Positions 1 to 11,629 of a stretch of 64,000 bases of DNA are shown in pieces. The DNA comes from Symbiotaphrina buchneri. Lineage: Eukaryota > Ascomycota > Symbiotaphrinales > Symbiotaphrinaceae. Below the pieces are notes generated by a model, which did no database searches, was not told the origin of the DNA, and saw only the letters and a program-made list of their open reading frames with translations. Each line of letters opens with the position of its first letter. Position 1 is the stretch's first letter. Position numbers and translations under genes: made by a program. The stretch spans positions 620,001-684,000 of the forward strand of contig BCIG01000010.1 in the NCBI GenBank assembly GCA_001599915.1. The letters run 5' to 3'.

Positions 1-106
1 CAACAGGTGATGTGTTCGCTGTGGAGGAACCTGAGCGTGGCTGATTCGCGGAAAGCTGGGGCAGATAGCCCAGATTGAGGTTATGGTCACGCCTGACGGA
101 AGCCAT
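1..106 (-). CDS. 5' end of an unidentified gene, cut by the left window edge
   Basis: On the minus strand an ATG at 106-104 in good context (A at -3, G at +4) opens a frame of 35 codons that runs without a stop to the window edge. It begins MASVRRDHNLNLGYLPQLS and continues Ser/Thr/Asn/Pro-rich, as disordered N termini of fungal regulators often are. I do not recognise the family. Thirty-five open codons are weak evidence; support comes mainly from the start context, the composition and the empty 2.2 kb upstream that would hold its promoter and leader. It would be divergent from VPS72. Confidence 0.4.
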   Translation of the reverse strand, partial: MASVRRDHNLNLGYLPQLSANQPRSGSSTANTSPV

Positions 107-2328
107 TATAGATTATGTTCAGGTGGGAGTCCTCAGGAGGAATCGAAGACGCCAATTCGACGATGAGCAAATGATCGCGACGACCGGGTTCGCGGTAGTC
201 CTGGTGTGCCCGCACCGTTAGACCGGTCACTGGAGCTCCTGTTCTACAGGATTGGTCTCCTTTGGACTCTCAAAACAGATCGGACCTCTCCAGATAGGTT
301 GCTGTACCGCGCTTCGATGCTGTTGTCGTCTTTGAGAGGAAGTCCGTATGCAGAGAAGCCGTGGAAGCGTGTACCAGGAGTTAGGAGCTATGACCGCTAC
401 CGACAGTACATCTACCGTGCGCAGTGAGCAAGTAGTGTCGTCTATCAGAGATTATTGCAGCACACTAGGATTATGGTGGTCGATGACTTGCGTCTAGCAG
501 GCGTGAGTCCACCCGGAGCAGGAGGTGTGTGCAGATGATGTATAGGGGCCACAGCAATCCTCGTAGTCGGGATACTGGCAGGGCAGAGCCACAAGACCAA
601 CAATGTACGCAGTGGACCGTATGATCCTCAGTGAATAGCTATATTCACGCGAGTCGGTAACTTCGTAGTGGCCACTGAGTATTCTGACCTCGGATAGGGG
701 TTTCCCCGGGTACAGTTCACACGACGGTTCGCAATTTGATCTCTGGTTGGTCGTCGATGAAACTATGGCAGAAAAGGGCGACAGGAGCTGATTCAATAAA
801 CAGGCGTCGACGGGGCACAATCCGAGCACCTGGAGAAGTAAAAGATCATTAGAGAGTAAAAGGAACCGGATAGGACGGACTTGAGGAGTCTTCGGTTTTG
901 GGGGAGAGAAAGGAGATTAGAGAATGTCGAGTGTGGGAAAAGATGATGCAGGGCCAGGAGTCGGTTTTACCTGGGAGTAGGAGGAATTGGTTAAAGGGTC
1001 AGATAGCTTCCATGCGGGTGCCCTCTGATTATTATTGGTCCAGATAGGGGGGATTTGAGCGAGTACTCGGTAAATGCACAAATACAGAAGACCATCCGCC
1101 TATGAACTCCATAGTCGACCCCCCAACGGATTACGGCAAGGAAGCAGTACTTTAGCTACGATTACCTTAGCTAAGCTTCAGGTAGGCTGCCGCGAGTGTC
1201 ACAGCACCTCCGTTTCCTGGGATTCCTTTGGTTATGCTTGGTACGAGTAGAGAGCACTTCGCAAAGGCGCCGTTCATTTTACCATTCGAGCTCCATGGAT
1301 ATCATAAGGCAAATAAATTGATTATGTTTGTTATCTCCCCTACCTACCCTACCTTAAGGTGCCTTATGCGGTCTACCTTACGAAAGCCTGTCTGTGGCGT
1401 TTTATTTTTCTTGGGCTTGCTTAGGCGTGTCGGAGGATCGTTGATGGGCCCGGCGCTCGACCAGTCGCGTGTCATTGCTGCCTCCCCCCTCAAGCTATGG
1501 CGATCCCTCCAGACGCTACCAATTTACCAATCAAATGCCACAACTGCCAACCCACCGGCAGCCCAGGGCTCTTCATGTGCTGGACCTTGATTGCAATGGC
1601 GGCATCTTCTGCGATAAGTATTGGAGTGTCGTTCCGCTCCATTGAAGCCAATTCTCGCCGGTAACCGGCAGGGGAGCCGTGAAACCGCGGTTGAATCTGC
1701 TGCACCGATGCACACCACCATAGTGTACGAGTAAGAGCAACAGTCTATGTGCCACAGGTGGAAGCGGGTTGACGTGTGCCGTTATGTGTGCTTCTGTGGG
1801 ATGAGGTTGCTGAGGTGCATGTGGGCGGTTGGACCGGCCCCTTTCTCCCTGTCTCAGGAAGGGGCCATGGGGCCGTGGCTGCCAGCATTGGCCATTTCTG
1901 AAACCTAAGCGAACGCTTCTAAAACATCCCCTGGTTTACTACGTAAGGTACCTTACATCGTTCTTTACTTTGTACTTGTACGAAACGTTCGTACACGCTT
2001 ACCGCACGATCACCCTCCAGCCTGATTCACTGCACAGGTCCCTGCAGCTCAAACACGTAGCAGAATCCTGTCATTAAAAAAGTCCTCTCGACAGTGCAGC
2101 TTGCGCTCGCGGCCAGTACAAGCAGGCTAGCCACAGCAAAGTGCAAGCAGCAGGTCAGACAACTTCAAACCCTGCCCCGCCCAAGGGAAGCTTTCCAGGG
2201 TTAGCATCAGGTTGCGTACCTCTACGGAGTAGACCCTGGTAGCATCGACCTGGGCTCTGCTCCGCCGGAGCAGCTGCATCTTCAGAGATTCTCCACCGAG
2301 GCTGAGACGCTGCTGGCGTTTCATCAAA
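107..2328. other. Intergenic: divergent promoter region of the left-edge gene and VPS72
   Basis: No gene is supported here. Open frames (for example 494-829 minus, 1228-1590 plus) start at non-ATG codons and have no recognisable motif. The part nearest the left gene may be its 5' leader. Around 1320-1400 and 1940-1990 there are several aaggta/taccttac words, giving a GTAC-rich character. One copy of the recurrent 9-mer tacggagta lies at 2223-2231, about 100 bp before the VPS72 start. Confidence 0.5.
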
Positions 2329-4270
2329 ATGGCCAAAGCAAACGATCGCGAAGTAAGCTCTGACCATGAAGAGAGGACATCTTCGTCCGGGTCGGACTCC
2401 GAGGAAGATGAAGAAGCGGTAGAAACACTTGTGGCTGGTCGCTCGAAACGAGCTACAGCCGGTAACCGTCTTGCAAGCCTCCTAGATCAAGAGGCTGACG
2501 ATGAATTACAACTGCTCTTCGAGGAACAAGAAGACGATGAAGAGTTTGAAGGTGCGGAGGCTGAGGAGGGCGCATCCGACGTCGATCTTGGGTCTTCGTC
2601 GGACGAAGAAGAACAAGCAGGGAAGGAGGACGAGCTCGAAGGAGAAAAGGAATTGCAAAAGCAAGCCCGCGCAGAACTGAAGGCGAAGAAACGAAAGGCT
2701 CACGATGCGCTCTTCAAGCGCGCCCCTTCAGGGAAAAAGCCACGGCTTGTTGCCGCTGTCAGCAAGGAGAGCACACCGGTTACGGAAGGGACAGAGCGCG
2801 TCAGGAAGAAGTCTGAAAGGGTTTCATGGATTCCTCCACCGGACGAGGGGCCTACGAGGTCATCGTCCCGTCGACTGACGGTGCAGAACAAAGAGAACAC
2901 TCATGCACGGTTGAAGGAGGGGGAGAAGAGACGCCTGCTCCAGATAGCCCAGATGGAGGCTGCTGCTAAGAAGAAGGAGGCGTCGAAGCCGAAACAAATG
3001 ACTCAAGCGGATCGTCTAGCGGAGGCAGCAAGAACAGAGAAGCTTAACAGTAAGAGCTTGAACCGGTGGGAAGAGACAGAGAAGAAGAGGGAGGAAGAAC
3101 AGAAAGCAAGATTGGCCGCTTTACATAATAAACGCTTAGATGGACCCTTCATCAGATGGTGGAGCGGGAGAGCAGAATGGAAGGATGGTAAACTCGTTCG
3201 TGTAGGCCGCCCTTTAGTCGAGACGGTTGAGGATGCAGGCACACCTGCTCAACGCCCCGAGATCAAAGAGACGGCGATCCAGCCTCAAGCTACAGACAAG
3301 AATGCCGCTGAGGACGAAACTACCAAGACATCGGATAGTATTCCGCAGAAGCCTGAGCTCCTCGAAGCCAACAATACTGAGACTACGGATGGTGCGATGC
3401 AAGTGGAGAGTGAGTCAAGAGAAAAGGAGGTCGAAGTTCCTGCAGCAGACGCGCCGCCAGATGCCCTGCCAAGTGCCCAACCTGAGGCAGTGGCTCCCGC
3501 TCTTGAAGAAAAGCGAGAACCACCAAACACAGCATTGGAAGATGGCGCCCAGCCCTCTAATGTCCAGAGCGCTCCTGAAGAAGAGCAGAAAGGCTTGCTG
3601 GATGGTATAGAGTATTACGCATCCCTCCCGAATCAGCAACAGCCAGAGCAACGGGCAGCCCCTGAAATATCGACACAAACAGAGGCTCCGCAAGCACCAA
3701 TCCAGCAAGAGACGGATCAGCAACAGGAGAACCAAACTCCTTCCGAAGGTGAGAGCGTTGCTTCCTTAGTGAAGCAGGAGCCTCCAAGGATCGAGTACTC
3801 TGCACGCAACCTGGTCATCCTGGAGAACTTCGACCCTCTCCATATCCGGCAGCGCGAACAACAGAGTAGAGTGTTGTTCCGCCAACGTACAGTCAAACCT
3901 CAAAGTGAGTTTTACCCTCTCAAGCATTCATCATCATCATCATGTGTAAAAGATGGGACGGCCGCTAAATCATTTTACAGAACACGCGCACGAGTTATGC
4001 TGTATCACTGCTCGGCCAGCCCGCTTCCGCGACCCAGCGACAGGTCTTCCGTACTTTGATTCGGCTGCCTATAAGCAAATACAAAAGGTGCGCGCAGGAC
4101 GGTGTATATGGAGCAATCTTCTGGGGTGTTTTGTAGGGCCAATGGGCCATCCGGCTGCGGGTGGAGGGGTCCTTACAGCCGCCCGGGGGGTACCGGAGAG
4201 ATTTTGGTCTTGGGGCAGTCATACACAGGCACCGGCATCATCTACGAAGGAGCAGAAGGTTGGTGGTTAA
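2329..4270 (+). CDS. vps72: SWR1 complex subunit Vps72/Swc2 (YL1 family)
   Basis: Exons 2329-3904 and 3981-4270; the intron is 76 bp, gtgagt..ttttacag, phase 1, giving 621 residues. The N terminus carries the YL1 signature RSKRATAGNR followed by an acidic stretch (about residues 37-110); in this family that segment binds the H2A.Z-H2B dimer. The middle is charged, low-complexity linker with basic helical patches. Exon 2 encodes the C-terminal YL1_C domain, recognisable from ARFRDPATGLPYFDSAAYK. The protein is a nuclear subunit of the SWR1 remodeller that deposits H2A.Z. The unspliced frame would lose the YL1_C domain, so the intron is required. It stands alone, with no close partner gene. Confidence 0.93.
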
Positions 4271-7200
4271 GATTACATGCATGACTCGGCACAACCCTAC
4301 ACGTCGTTCTCTGTCGTCATCTGGTGGTGACAACGCGTCTTCTCCGCGCAAGCTTGGGCTGTGCGCGGGATGGGGTCTGTTCAGAGTCCACGGACCCACA
4401 AAGCTCAGACACCTAATAATAGAGCACCCCAAGCACTCCAGCTAGAAAGCGGGCCGTGTTACGGCTTCTGCCATTTGATTTTCGACCAAGCACTTCCCCG
4501 GTATGGGCTACTGAGCAGATCGCGATTCGCGAGCCGCAACATCGCTGAGGGATTTACATCTCAGTGCATTCCTTACAGCTCACCATTGCATCAGGACCCT
4601 GGCTATCCAACGAGGGGTCCGGTAGGCTTACTTCCCTTGGTGGAGGACATCAGAGGAGTACCAATTGACCATGTCGCCGATAAAGAAGTGGACATTTCTT
4701 GGCAGGCCAGGCACCGAATCTTCCTAGCGTGTGAGATATTCTGAGGCGGAGATGTCGCAACGCACATAGTTCTGCCTCAATATGCCGGAAACGTACCTAT
4801 CTTAGGGACCTTACCTCACAATAATATACATCACGTACGCTACGCAGCAATCCTGGCTGTTGTGAGGCCTGTCAGCCAGCCTGTTCAACCAGGCGCTTTC
4901 CGGTATCTGAGCAGCATGATGCTTTTTGTGATAGGCGCACTCGATTGAATTTATTCTCCGCTAGCTCGAACGTAAGCTTGTTTCACCTTCCAGGAACACT
5001 GGTTACGGCTCTCACTTCCCTGCGTCACCTGCATTGGAGCGAGCAGCTCGATTACTATTTAGCCGTGGCCAATTATGGCGAAGGCATTCGTCCTCCTCGT
5101 CTTCATTTTATCCGAGCTCTATCAGCGGCTTCACCTGAGCATGAAGCCATCTCGTGTCGATCAACCGAGCAGATCTAGCGAGTAGCATGGCTGACAGCCG
5201 TAGTGCGTTCCTGGCGACGATGCAAGGTCGCAGCACGTCTGGAGCGGGAGAGGCGCCAACCACGAGTAAGAGCACTCTATCACTCTTAGCCCGGTTACGG
5301 CTTGATATCAGACCGGCTACAGGCTACAGCACATCCAAGTTCCACCACGGGTACCTTAGACCGGGGGAGAAGAATGTGTGCCGAAGATGGAACGAAATGT
5401 CGTCAGACCCACGACAGAGACACATTCAATATTCCCTTTGAGCCACTTCCACGTCGACCGCCTCTTTCTATGACTCACATTACTAACGTGTATTTCTGTA
5501 AACTTCGCAAGCTCTTTGTGCTGCTACTCTCATTGACTTGCTTGTATGTAAAAATACCTTCTATGGCCACTTTTTAATGTGGCCACTTTTTAATGTGGCC
5601 ACTTTTTAATGTGGGCTGTGGACTGTGGGCCACCAAGGTGCCTTTGGAGGTCGACACCGTCGAGGGGAGAGCAACCACGGGGCATGCCGGGGACCAATGA
5701 GGGCTCGAATAGGCAATATGCGGGGGTTCGGCAGTACTAAACAGGAAACGCGGCGGACGCGAAAAAAAGAGAGGAGTCGAGAGCCCAGTCAGCAAGCACG
5801 CTGAGAAGAGCAAAGGGGGGTCCCGCAGAGAATTGTGGCTTGGATGGCTTGCCATGGCTTGCATCCGCCTGGCCCATTCCGTGCTGGCGCCGGCTCCACA
5901 AAAAAGGGGGAACGCACGCTTACTCACACGCCCGCGAGAGGGATGAGGTGATCGTCCGTACCGATTGTCTGATGGACGGCCGAGACCAATTATTATTGGA
6001 AACATGCTCTTTCCTACGGTCCGGTACGAGCTCCACAGAAGTTCCAGGTCTGCCAGGCATGATCACAACGATTATGCAAGTTCTCTAAGTAGCACGTAAC
6101 CACCAAGGTCAAAGCTTAAGCTGACCGGGGAGGGGGAGCGGGTAACATAAAGAAATGTTGTTGCCTCGTTCTCATGCAAGTGACCTGCACTGATAGAGCA
6201 CCTCTGCCCAACGCCGGTCCAGAGAGAACGACACCAATTATTGCCGCACGATACGCAGAATAACCTTTTCAAGCCATAAGGGGATCTCCCGCTGCACCAA
6301 TCCTGGGATTCGTCGATGCGCACCCGGTCCTACGATAAGGAAAATATCGAAATTGTGGGCCTGATAACGATTCCTGCAAGCCACCTTTCACGGCTACCGA
6401 GGCAGCAGCAGCTAAGCACGGCTCGAGTCAAAGCAACAGTTGGACAAGCACAACGGTGACGAGAGGGATATCCGCGTTCGGAATATCCATCCATCCAAGC
6501 CGCAGTGACGAGTGTGCATGCTTGATAGGCTGTTGTCACAGCAAATGTGAGTACAAGTCACACCCTGCCCCTCTCCTGGCCAGACATCCGTCCAGCACCA
6601 CGCCAACAAGAATGCCCGAGTGGATCCCCTCCATGGTGTTATCGCAGAGTTTTTCTCGTGCACCAGGGTTCGGTGCTTTTTCTATTATTTTATATATATT
6701 CTAGAGGCAGAACGTGCAGAGGATTCCAGTGCTGATTGACGACCAAGTGTTTTCTTAGTCCGGCCCAGCTAAAGCGTTTTAGCATTTCTAGCACCGGGGC
6801 GAAGTAAATCTCTGACTATTTATCCGCCGATAAGATCTTTAGGGCATACCAAGAGGGGAGAAGCCGGTCTGGAAGCATCCCCCACCAAAACGCGACCTCG
6901 GCCTCGTTCCCGGCCTACGCACCCGGAAAAAGGTACAAGTCTTGGGATTGCCCTGTGCCCTTCCCGTACCGCGAGAATCGCTCGGAGAGGATTCTTCATC
7001 AACTCTGAACAGGTACAACGTACCAAATCTGACCTGTATCGCGACAAATACTCTGGTCTGCATGCCAGCATCCTGGAGTTCTCTTGTCGAGATACCTGCG
7101 ATACCTTCGTTACGGCTCAGAACACCGGAAGTACCTCTTCATACTTGGGGGTGACTCTTGTGCTATATCATTTTTGATAACGGCTGCAAGCCCGTCACCA

Positions 7201-7293
7201 AACCCTGTCGCGCCGCCATCTGTCGCTGTCAGAAAAGGGTATCTTGATCTCAGCCCGCTGCAGCCAGTTGGGTTGCCTGTTGTCTCCTCACCC
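4271..7293. other. Intergenic, about 3 kb, no supported gene
   Basis: The spacer between VPS72 and the Ecl1-type gene. Several unsupported ATG frames occur: 4370-4744 plus (124 residues), 5188-5441 plus (84 residues) and 6005-5574 minus (143 residues, running into the tandem repeat). None shows a domain, signal peptide or coherent splice sites. A three-copy 16-bp tandem repeat lies at 5564-5611. The last few hundred bases are presumably the promoter and leader of the Ecl1-type gene. Confidence 0.5.
5564..5611 (+). repeat. Tandem repeat, 16 bp x 3, perfect
   Basis: Three identical head-to-tail copies of tggccactttttaatg, at 5564-5579, 5580-5595 and 5596-5611, in otherwise unique intergenic DNA. 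Perfect identity suggests a recent slippage or duplication event. No gene is nearby on either side within 1 kb. Confidence 0.97.
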
Positions 7294-8462
7294 ATGGCCA
7301 CCGCCTCCACTCGTCACCATCAGCGATCTCCTTCTGGTCCAAGTGACAAACCACAGCAACAACAATCACAGCAATGCAAGAAGTCTGGCCCAAAGCATCG
7401 TCGGCCTGCGCCGTTGACGCGTAGGACAACAACAGAGAGAGGTCAGAAATTAGGTGTCAAGAGGGAGGTCCAGCAAGAAGACGACGACCCCATGGCTGTC
7501 ACCTTCCTCCAATACTGGTGAGTCACCTGCCTGGTTTCCTGATGGTATTGGCTGACCGATTATTCCAGCGCGACATGCGAGAAACAGATTGTGGTCCCCC
7601 ATGACTCCATCCTCTACTGCTCTGAAAGGTCAGTTCCTCGTCGATTCCGTCAGGTCGCTTGCTAAGATATTATAGTTGTCGCAAGCAGGACAAACAATCG
7701 GCGTATACGCTTGCACCGGATTTCAGGAACCCCTCGCCCCCTCTTACACCATTCTCGTCGCTTTCAATCTCAGACGATAGACCACCTCGAGACATTGTCC
7801 CCCAGGCATCTCCTCGGACGCCCACGTATAATCAGACATTCCCGATAATCGATACATCTGGTTCATCTGACGACGAGCCAATTACCCCACCACGCACGTC
7901 GTCTTCCGACGATGCAACCGTGACTTCGATGTACGGGTACTCCGCCGCAGCCCAGTCCCTCAAGCAGCTGCAGTCCTCAACCTCAGGCCGCTCGCTCTCA
8001 ATCCCCACGATCAAATCAAACCCTTCATCACCCAACCAGCTGCCGCGAGCGTCGTCATCTTTCTTCTCGTCCCTAACACGTCCAAGCTTCCACCGCTCCA
8101 ACTCATCCAACTCCTCGTCGACGACAAACACCAGCCTCGCCCCTCCTTCCTCTTCCTACAAGAGCACAATGTCCAGCTCCTACATCGACCCGGGGTACAA
8201 CTTCTCCACTCGCCCGCTCCCGCCGAGGCACAACCCCACATTCTCCACCACGGCCGGCACACCGAAGTCCATCGACCTGGTCACGCCGCATACGTTTTCC
8301 CTCACGTCGTCGGATGTGACGTCTAGCGCCCAGCGCCGGAGCAGCGAGAAGGAGATCTCGACGTATAATAAGCGTTGGTCGGTCGCCGGCGTGGACGCTA
8401 GCTCGGCGTCGTCGAAGCAGATGTTCCGCTTTGAGCAGATGCAGAGCCAGCCGAAGAGGTGA
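7294..8462 (+). CDS. Ecl1-type life-span regulatory factor (zinc-binding Cys motif)
   Basis: Exons 7294-7517, 7569-7628 and 7676-8462; introns are gtgagt..ccag and gtcagt..atag. Product 356 residues. The conserved core spans the junctions: TFLQYCATCEKQIVVP, then YCSESCRKQDKQSA, giving Cys75-x2-Cys78 and Cys92-x3-Cys96. This is the Ecl1 family signature, a small zinc-binding module; in fission yeast Ecl1-type proteins extend chronological lifespan and respond to nutrient or sulphur limitation. The middle exon is only 60 bp and carries most of the core. The remainder is Ser/Thr/Pro-rich and looks disordered. I chose the ATG at 7294 because the frame upstream of it has no earlier ATG and looks non-coding. 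The family assignment rests on the Cys motif; function here is inferred. Confidence 0.85.
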
Positions 8463-9505
8463 TCGCTAGTGAGGTCGTCTATCATCGACTTTAGCAAATG
8501 GTCAAGGATGTTCAACACCAAACGGAGTAGTGGAAGCAGGTCTTCCATGTGGGCCGAGTTCGAACACTATACTCGTTTATCAAGCGCCAACGTGGAACAT
8601 ACACTCGACACGGTTTTCCGCATCTGGCTCTGATAGAAAGGACAGCATGCCACATCGCGTCATATTATATCATATACATGCAACAAACACATCTCACATC
8701 TTTTCTGCATCATCCGCAGCAGCAACAGCATCCAAGAGCAACACCTCTCCTGGTCCGGCGTTTCAAGTGATCCTGGGGCGTTTTTGGGAACATGGGAATA
8801 TATTAGAGTCTACCTTTGGGATTTTTCGATTTAGGCTTTCAACTCAGCTCAGTCAGGAAAGGGAAGGAATTTCAAAAATGGTAGATAGACACAGTCAGTT
8901 AACATTTGCATAGCGTGCATGGAACTGATGATCTAGGCAAGAGATCTCAGGCTTATGAGCCGTTTAATAATGGAAGAATATCACACATTTGAGAAGCATA
9001 TTTGAGAAACATCATGATCTCCTGTGGTGTTCTCGTGTGTCAGAGTGCTCACTCGGTGATATCAGTACTGTAGTTGAGGAGGCAGAGTGTACGCCGTTTT
9101 TCTCGTGATCCAGGGGGAAGGTGTTTTGGGAGGTAGGTATCATTTGGAAGTGAGCTGAGGTGAGGATACTGGTATCGGGTAGAGGAAGCCACCAGCGGAC
9201 GAGAAATGGTTCTTAATGTATGTCGCATTGATAGATGGTTATAGATGGTTATAGATTGATATCTCAGATCCAGATTAAACCACTTCTCCCGATATACCCA
9301 ACGGCGCCAGCATCATTCAAATCCAAAACCCGGAAAGGTATCCAACGCCAAAGGAAACCTCTCCCTATAAGCCGCGGGATATAACTACCCATCCAATATA
9401 ATCTCATTCCCAAACCCAAAACCGAATCCATACGACGTCCCACAACCCCGGCTCCAACCTACCGCCCTAATCCGTACACCTCTCCCACGGTTCCCTCCCA
9501 CCTTC
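8463..9505. other. Intergenic between convergent Ecl1-type and POL4 genes
   Basis: Holds the 3' ends of two convergent genes. Short open frames (8530-8913) read through what is most likely 3' UTR and resemble nothing. A 10-bp direct repeat, atagatggtt, occurs twice at 9231-9250 and partly a third time. A variant of the recurrent motif (aacggagta) lies at 8521-8529. Confidence 0.5.
9231..9257 (+). repeat. Short tandem repeat, 10 bp x about 2.7
   Basis: Two perfect copies of atagatggtt (9231-9240, 9241-9250) followed by a partial copy, atagatt. It is a small microsatellite-like tract in the convergent spacer. Confidence 0.9.
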
Positions 9506-11629
9506 TCAACCCGTACACCTCTCCCACGGCTCCCTCCACTCGAGCTCAAATCCCTCAAAGACCCTCCTCTCCGCCTCCTCCATCGTCTTCGCGCGGTCCT
9601 CTTCCGGGCCATTCCAGCGCTCCAAATCAACCCACTCGCCGCTCGCGCGGTCGCGCACGCCGCTGCTATCGAACTTCCAGCTCTTGACCGCCTTAGCATA
9701 GCGGCGCAGGTCGCGCTGGAACGTCGTGCCGCTGGTCCAGCCGCACACGGCGCAGCCGACCGTGCGCCACGGCGCGATGATGATGTCCACGCGCCGGTGG
9801 ATGTTGGGGTTCTTGGCTTTAGGGTTGCGCGCCAGGTCGGCCTCTTTGGTGGGCCAGTTGGGGTCCTGCCAGACGACGAGCGCTTTGTCGAGTGTGTCGA
9901 AGCCGGTTCCTGGTCGGCCTGATTGTGAGGAGGAGCCGTTCGTGCCGGTGGTGTGGAAGGGGAGCGGCTGTTGGTCGCGCTTGGAGCCCGTCAGTGTTAG
10001 TAGCAGCGTGTGCGTGATCCAGCCGGCGGACTCGAGGGAGTCGACGATGTCCCGCACGAGGTTCAGCGTGGCGTGTTCGTCCCGGTGGGAGACGATCATG
10101 TCGACGTCTCCCGAAGCGGGCTTGCCGCGCCGGTACCCGCCTACGATGACGGCCTCGACGCCATCGTCGCGCACCCGCCGCGCATGTTCGAGCACAGTGG
10201 CAGCGATGGACTCGACTTCGGCGCGCGGGATCTTCTCTAGGAATTCGTCGTAGTACTTGACGCCGATCTGCTGCACCCGTGACAGCGTGTCCCATCCGTA
10301 TTCGACAATGTCGTCCAGATCCCGCCAGCCTTTGACGAAGTAGAATTCGCGCGCCGTCGTGGCGCCCACTCCCCAGATCTCGTAGAAGAGTCGGAGGACC
10401 TTCATCGTTTCGTCATTCTCGATGTCCCGCACCGTCTGGATGACACCGGTGGTCCGCCATTCGTGGAACAGATGAGCGATCTTTGTGTCGCAACCGGGCA
10501 GAGAGAGGATCTCGCGTGTGTTCTGGATCTCGTATGGGTAAGCAGCAAGAGCCGCGATTGAGGTGCTGTAGGCACGCACACCAATCTCATCCGCGGTAAG
10601 GATGCGCGCTGTCCTGATGATCTTGAGTTGCTCGATGAACTCCTTATTAGGACCGGAGATCTTGGATGATCGTTGACAGGCATATTTGACACCTTGTTTC
10701 ACCCAGTCGGGCATTTCCGGTAAAGAGCTGCTGACTCCTTCATCATGCTCAGAGGTCGTCTGGTGGAGGAGATGCGTGGGGCGAGTCACTGCATGACGAT
10801 CGTCTGCGGCTCGAGGATGGGACCTCCAGGCCGGCGTATAATGGCTAGAACCCTCCCCTCCCTTTGCGGAGGCATCGGCTTTGGCGCGCTCCAAGATGCC
10901 CTTGGGGGCTGACTGTTTGACTCCAGTAGTAGTAGTAGGAGGCGGCGTCGACGCATTTTCTGGTCTCGCTATCGGACGACCCTCGTATATGATAAAAGAA
11001 TCAAGTGGTAATATCTTCCCCTCCTCCACGGATTTCGTGAACCACTCCAACTTCACCACTTTGACCGAGTCCGCAAAGTCGGCAGGAGTAAACGGTGGCG
11101 GTGTCCGCCCCTCAGGCGCGGATTCATATCCAGTGTCGGACGACGAATGCGATCGTTTCCTCTTTGCAGGCTCCGGCGCATGGCGCGCCCATGTCTCTAC
11201 CTCCGAGTCGGTGCTGGAGTCTGACTCCTGGATTATCACCGCCTCCTCTTCATGTCGCACATCCTTGCCGGGAGCATTAAGACGTCTCCGCTTCCCTACT
11301 GGCCTACCAGAGCCCTGTGGTTCTTCGATCGATGGCTTCGCAGTCTTCGTAGACTTCAACACTTCCTCCGTCCACAATCTCCTGCTCCTCAACTCGAACT
11401 GGGCCCGCTTCTTCGTCCCGACGACTCCTATAACCAATTTGGCCTCGGTGACATCATATGTCAACGGCGCGCCCGATCGCACAAGCTGCTCCTCGATTGA
11501 ATGAAGTTGCGACAGCTCTAAGCGAGTGGGCAAAACGAACACGGGCGGTAATATACTGAGATCGAGGTTGGTAGCAACATCCTGCGAGCTCTCCGCGAGT
11601 GTAGAGGCCGTCTCTTGCGAGTCGGCCAT
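9506..11629 (-). CDS. pol4: Family X DNA polymerase, Pol4/lambda-mu type
   Basis: A single exon of 707 residues. An N-terminal BRCT domain begins near residue 28 and seems to be completed by VVKLEWFTKSVEEGKILP near residue 200; the two halves are split by a charged, Ser-rich insertion. The polymerase part follows from about residue 300: helix-hairpin-helix segments (LSRVQQIGVKYY), then GGYRRGK and SGDVDMIVSH with metal-binding Asp508 and Asp510, and RRVDIIIAPW with the third Asp near 615. The family motif GWTSGTTFQRDLRRYAK (normally GWTGS.xFNR) is present. Such enzymes fill gaps during non-homologous end joining and base excision repair in the nucleus. The overlapping plus-strand frames (9726-10253, 10881-11504) are its antisense shadows. 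Confidence 0.94.
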   Translation of the reverse strand: MADSQETASTLAESSQDVATNLDLSILPPVFVLPTRLELSQLHSIEEQLVRSGAPLTYDVTEAKLVIGVVGTKKRAQFELRSRRLWTEEVLKSTKTAKPSIEEPQGSGRPVGKRRRLNAPGKDVRHEEEAVIIQESDSSTDSEVETWARHAPEPAKRKRSHSSSDTGYESAPEGRTPPPFTPADFADSVKVVKLEWFTKSVEEGKILPLDSFIIYEGRPIARPENASTPPPTTTTGVKQSAPKGILERAKADASAKGGEGSSHYTPAWRSHPRAADDRHAVTRPTHLLHQTTSEHDEGVSSSLPEMPDWVKQGVKYACQRSSKISGPNKEFIEQLKIIRTARILTADEIGVRAYSTSIAALAAYPYEIQNTREILSLPGCDTKIAHLFHEWRTTGVIQTVRDIENDETMKVLRLFYEIWGVGATTAREFYFVKGWRDLDDIVEYGWDTLSRVQQIGVKYYDEFLEKIPRAEVESIAATVLEHARRVRDDGVEAVIVGGYRRGKPASGDVDMIVSHRDEHATLNLVRDIVDSLESAGWITHTLLLTLTGSKRDQQPLPFHTTGTNGSSSQSGRPGTGFDTLDKALVVWQDPNWPTKEADLARNPKAKNPNIHRRVDIIIAPWRTVGCAVCGWTSGTTFQRDLRRYAKAVKSWKFDSSGVRDRASGEWVDLERWNGPEEDRAKTMEEAERRVFEGFELEWREPWERCTG

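Noticed and set aside
494-829. 111-codon minus-strand frame near the left edge
   Set aside because: Starts at a non-ATG codon, no motif, and lies in what looks like the leader or promoter of the left-edge gene.
4370-4744. 124-codon plus frame after VPS72
   Set aside because: ATG present, but no domain, poor composition and no conserved segment; most likely chance.
5574-6005. 143-codon minus frame ending in the 16-bp repeat
   Set aside because: Its C terminus is formed by the tandem repeat and the rest is low complexity Ser/Pro.
10881-11504. 207-codon plus frame
   Set aside because: Antisense shadow of POL4, which is a clear family X polymerase.
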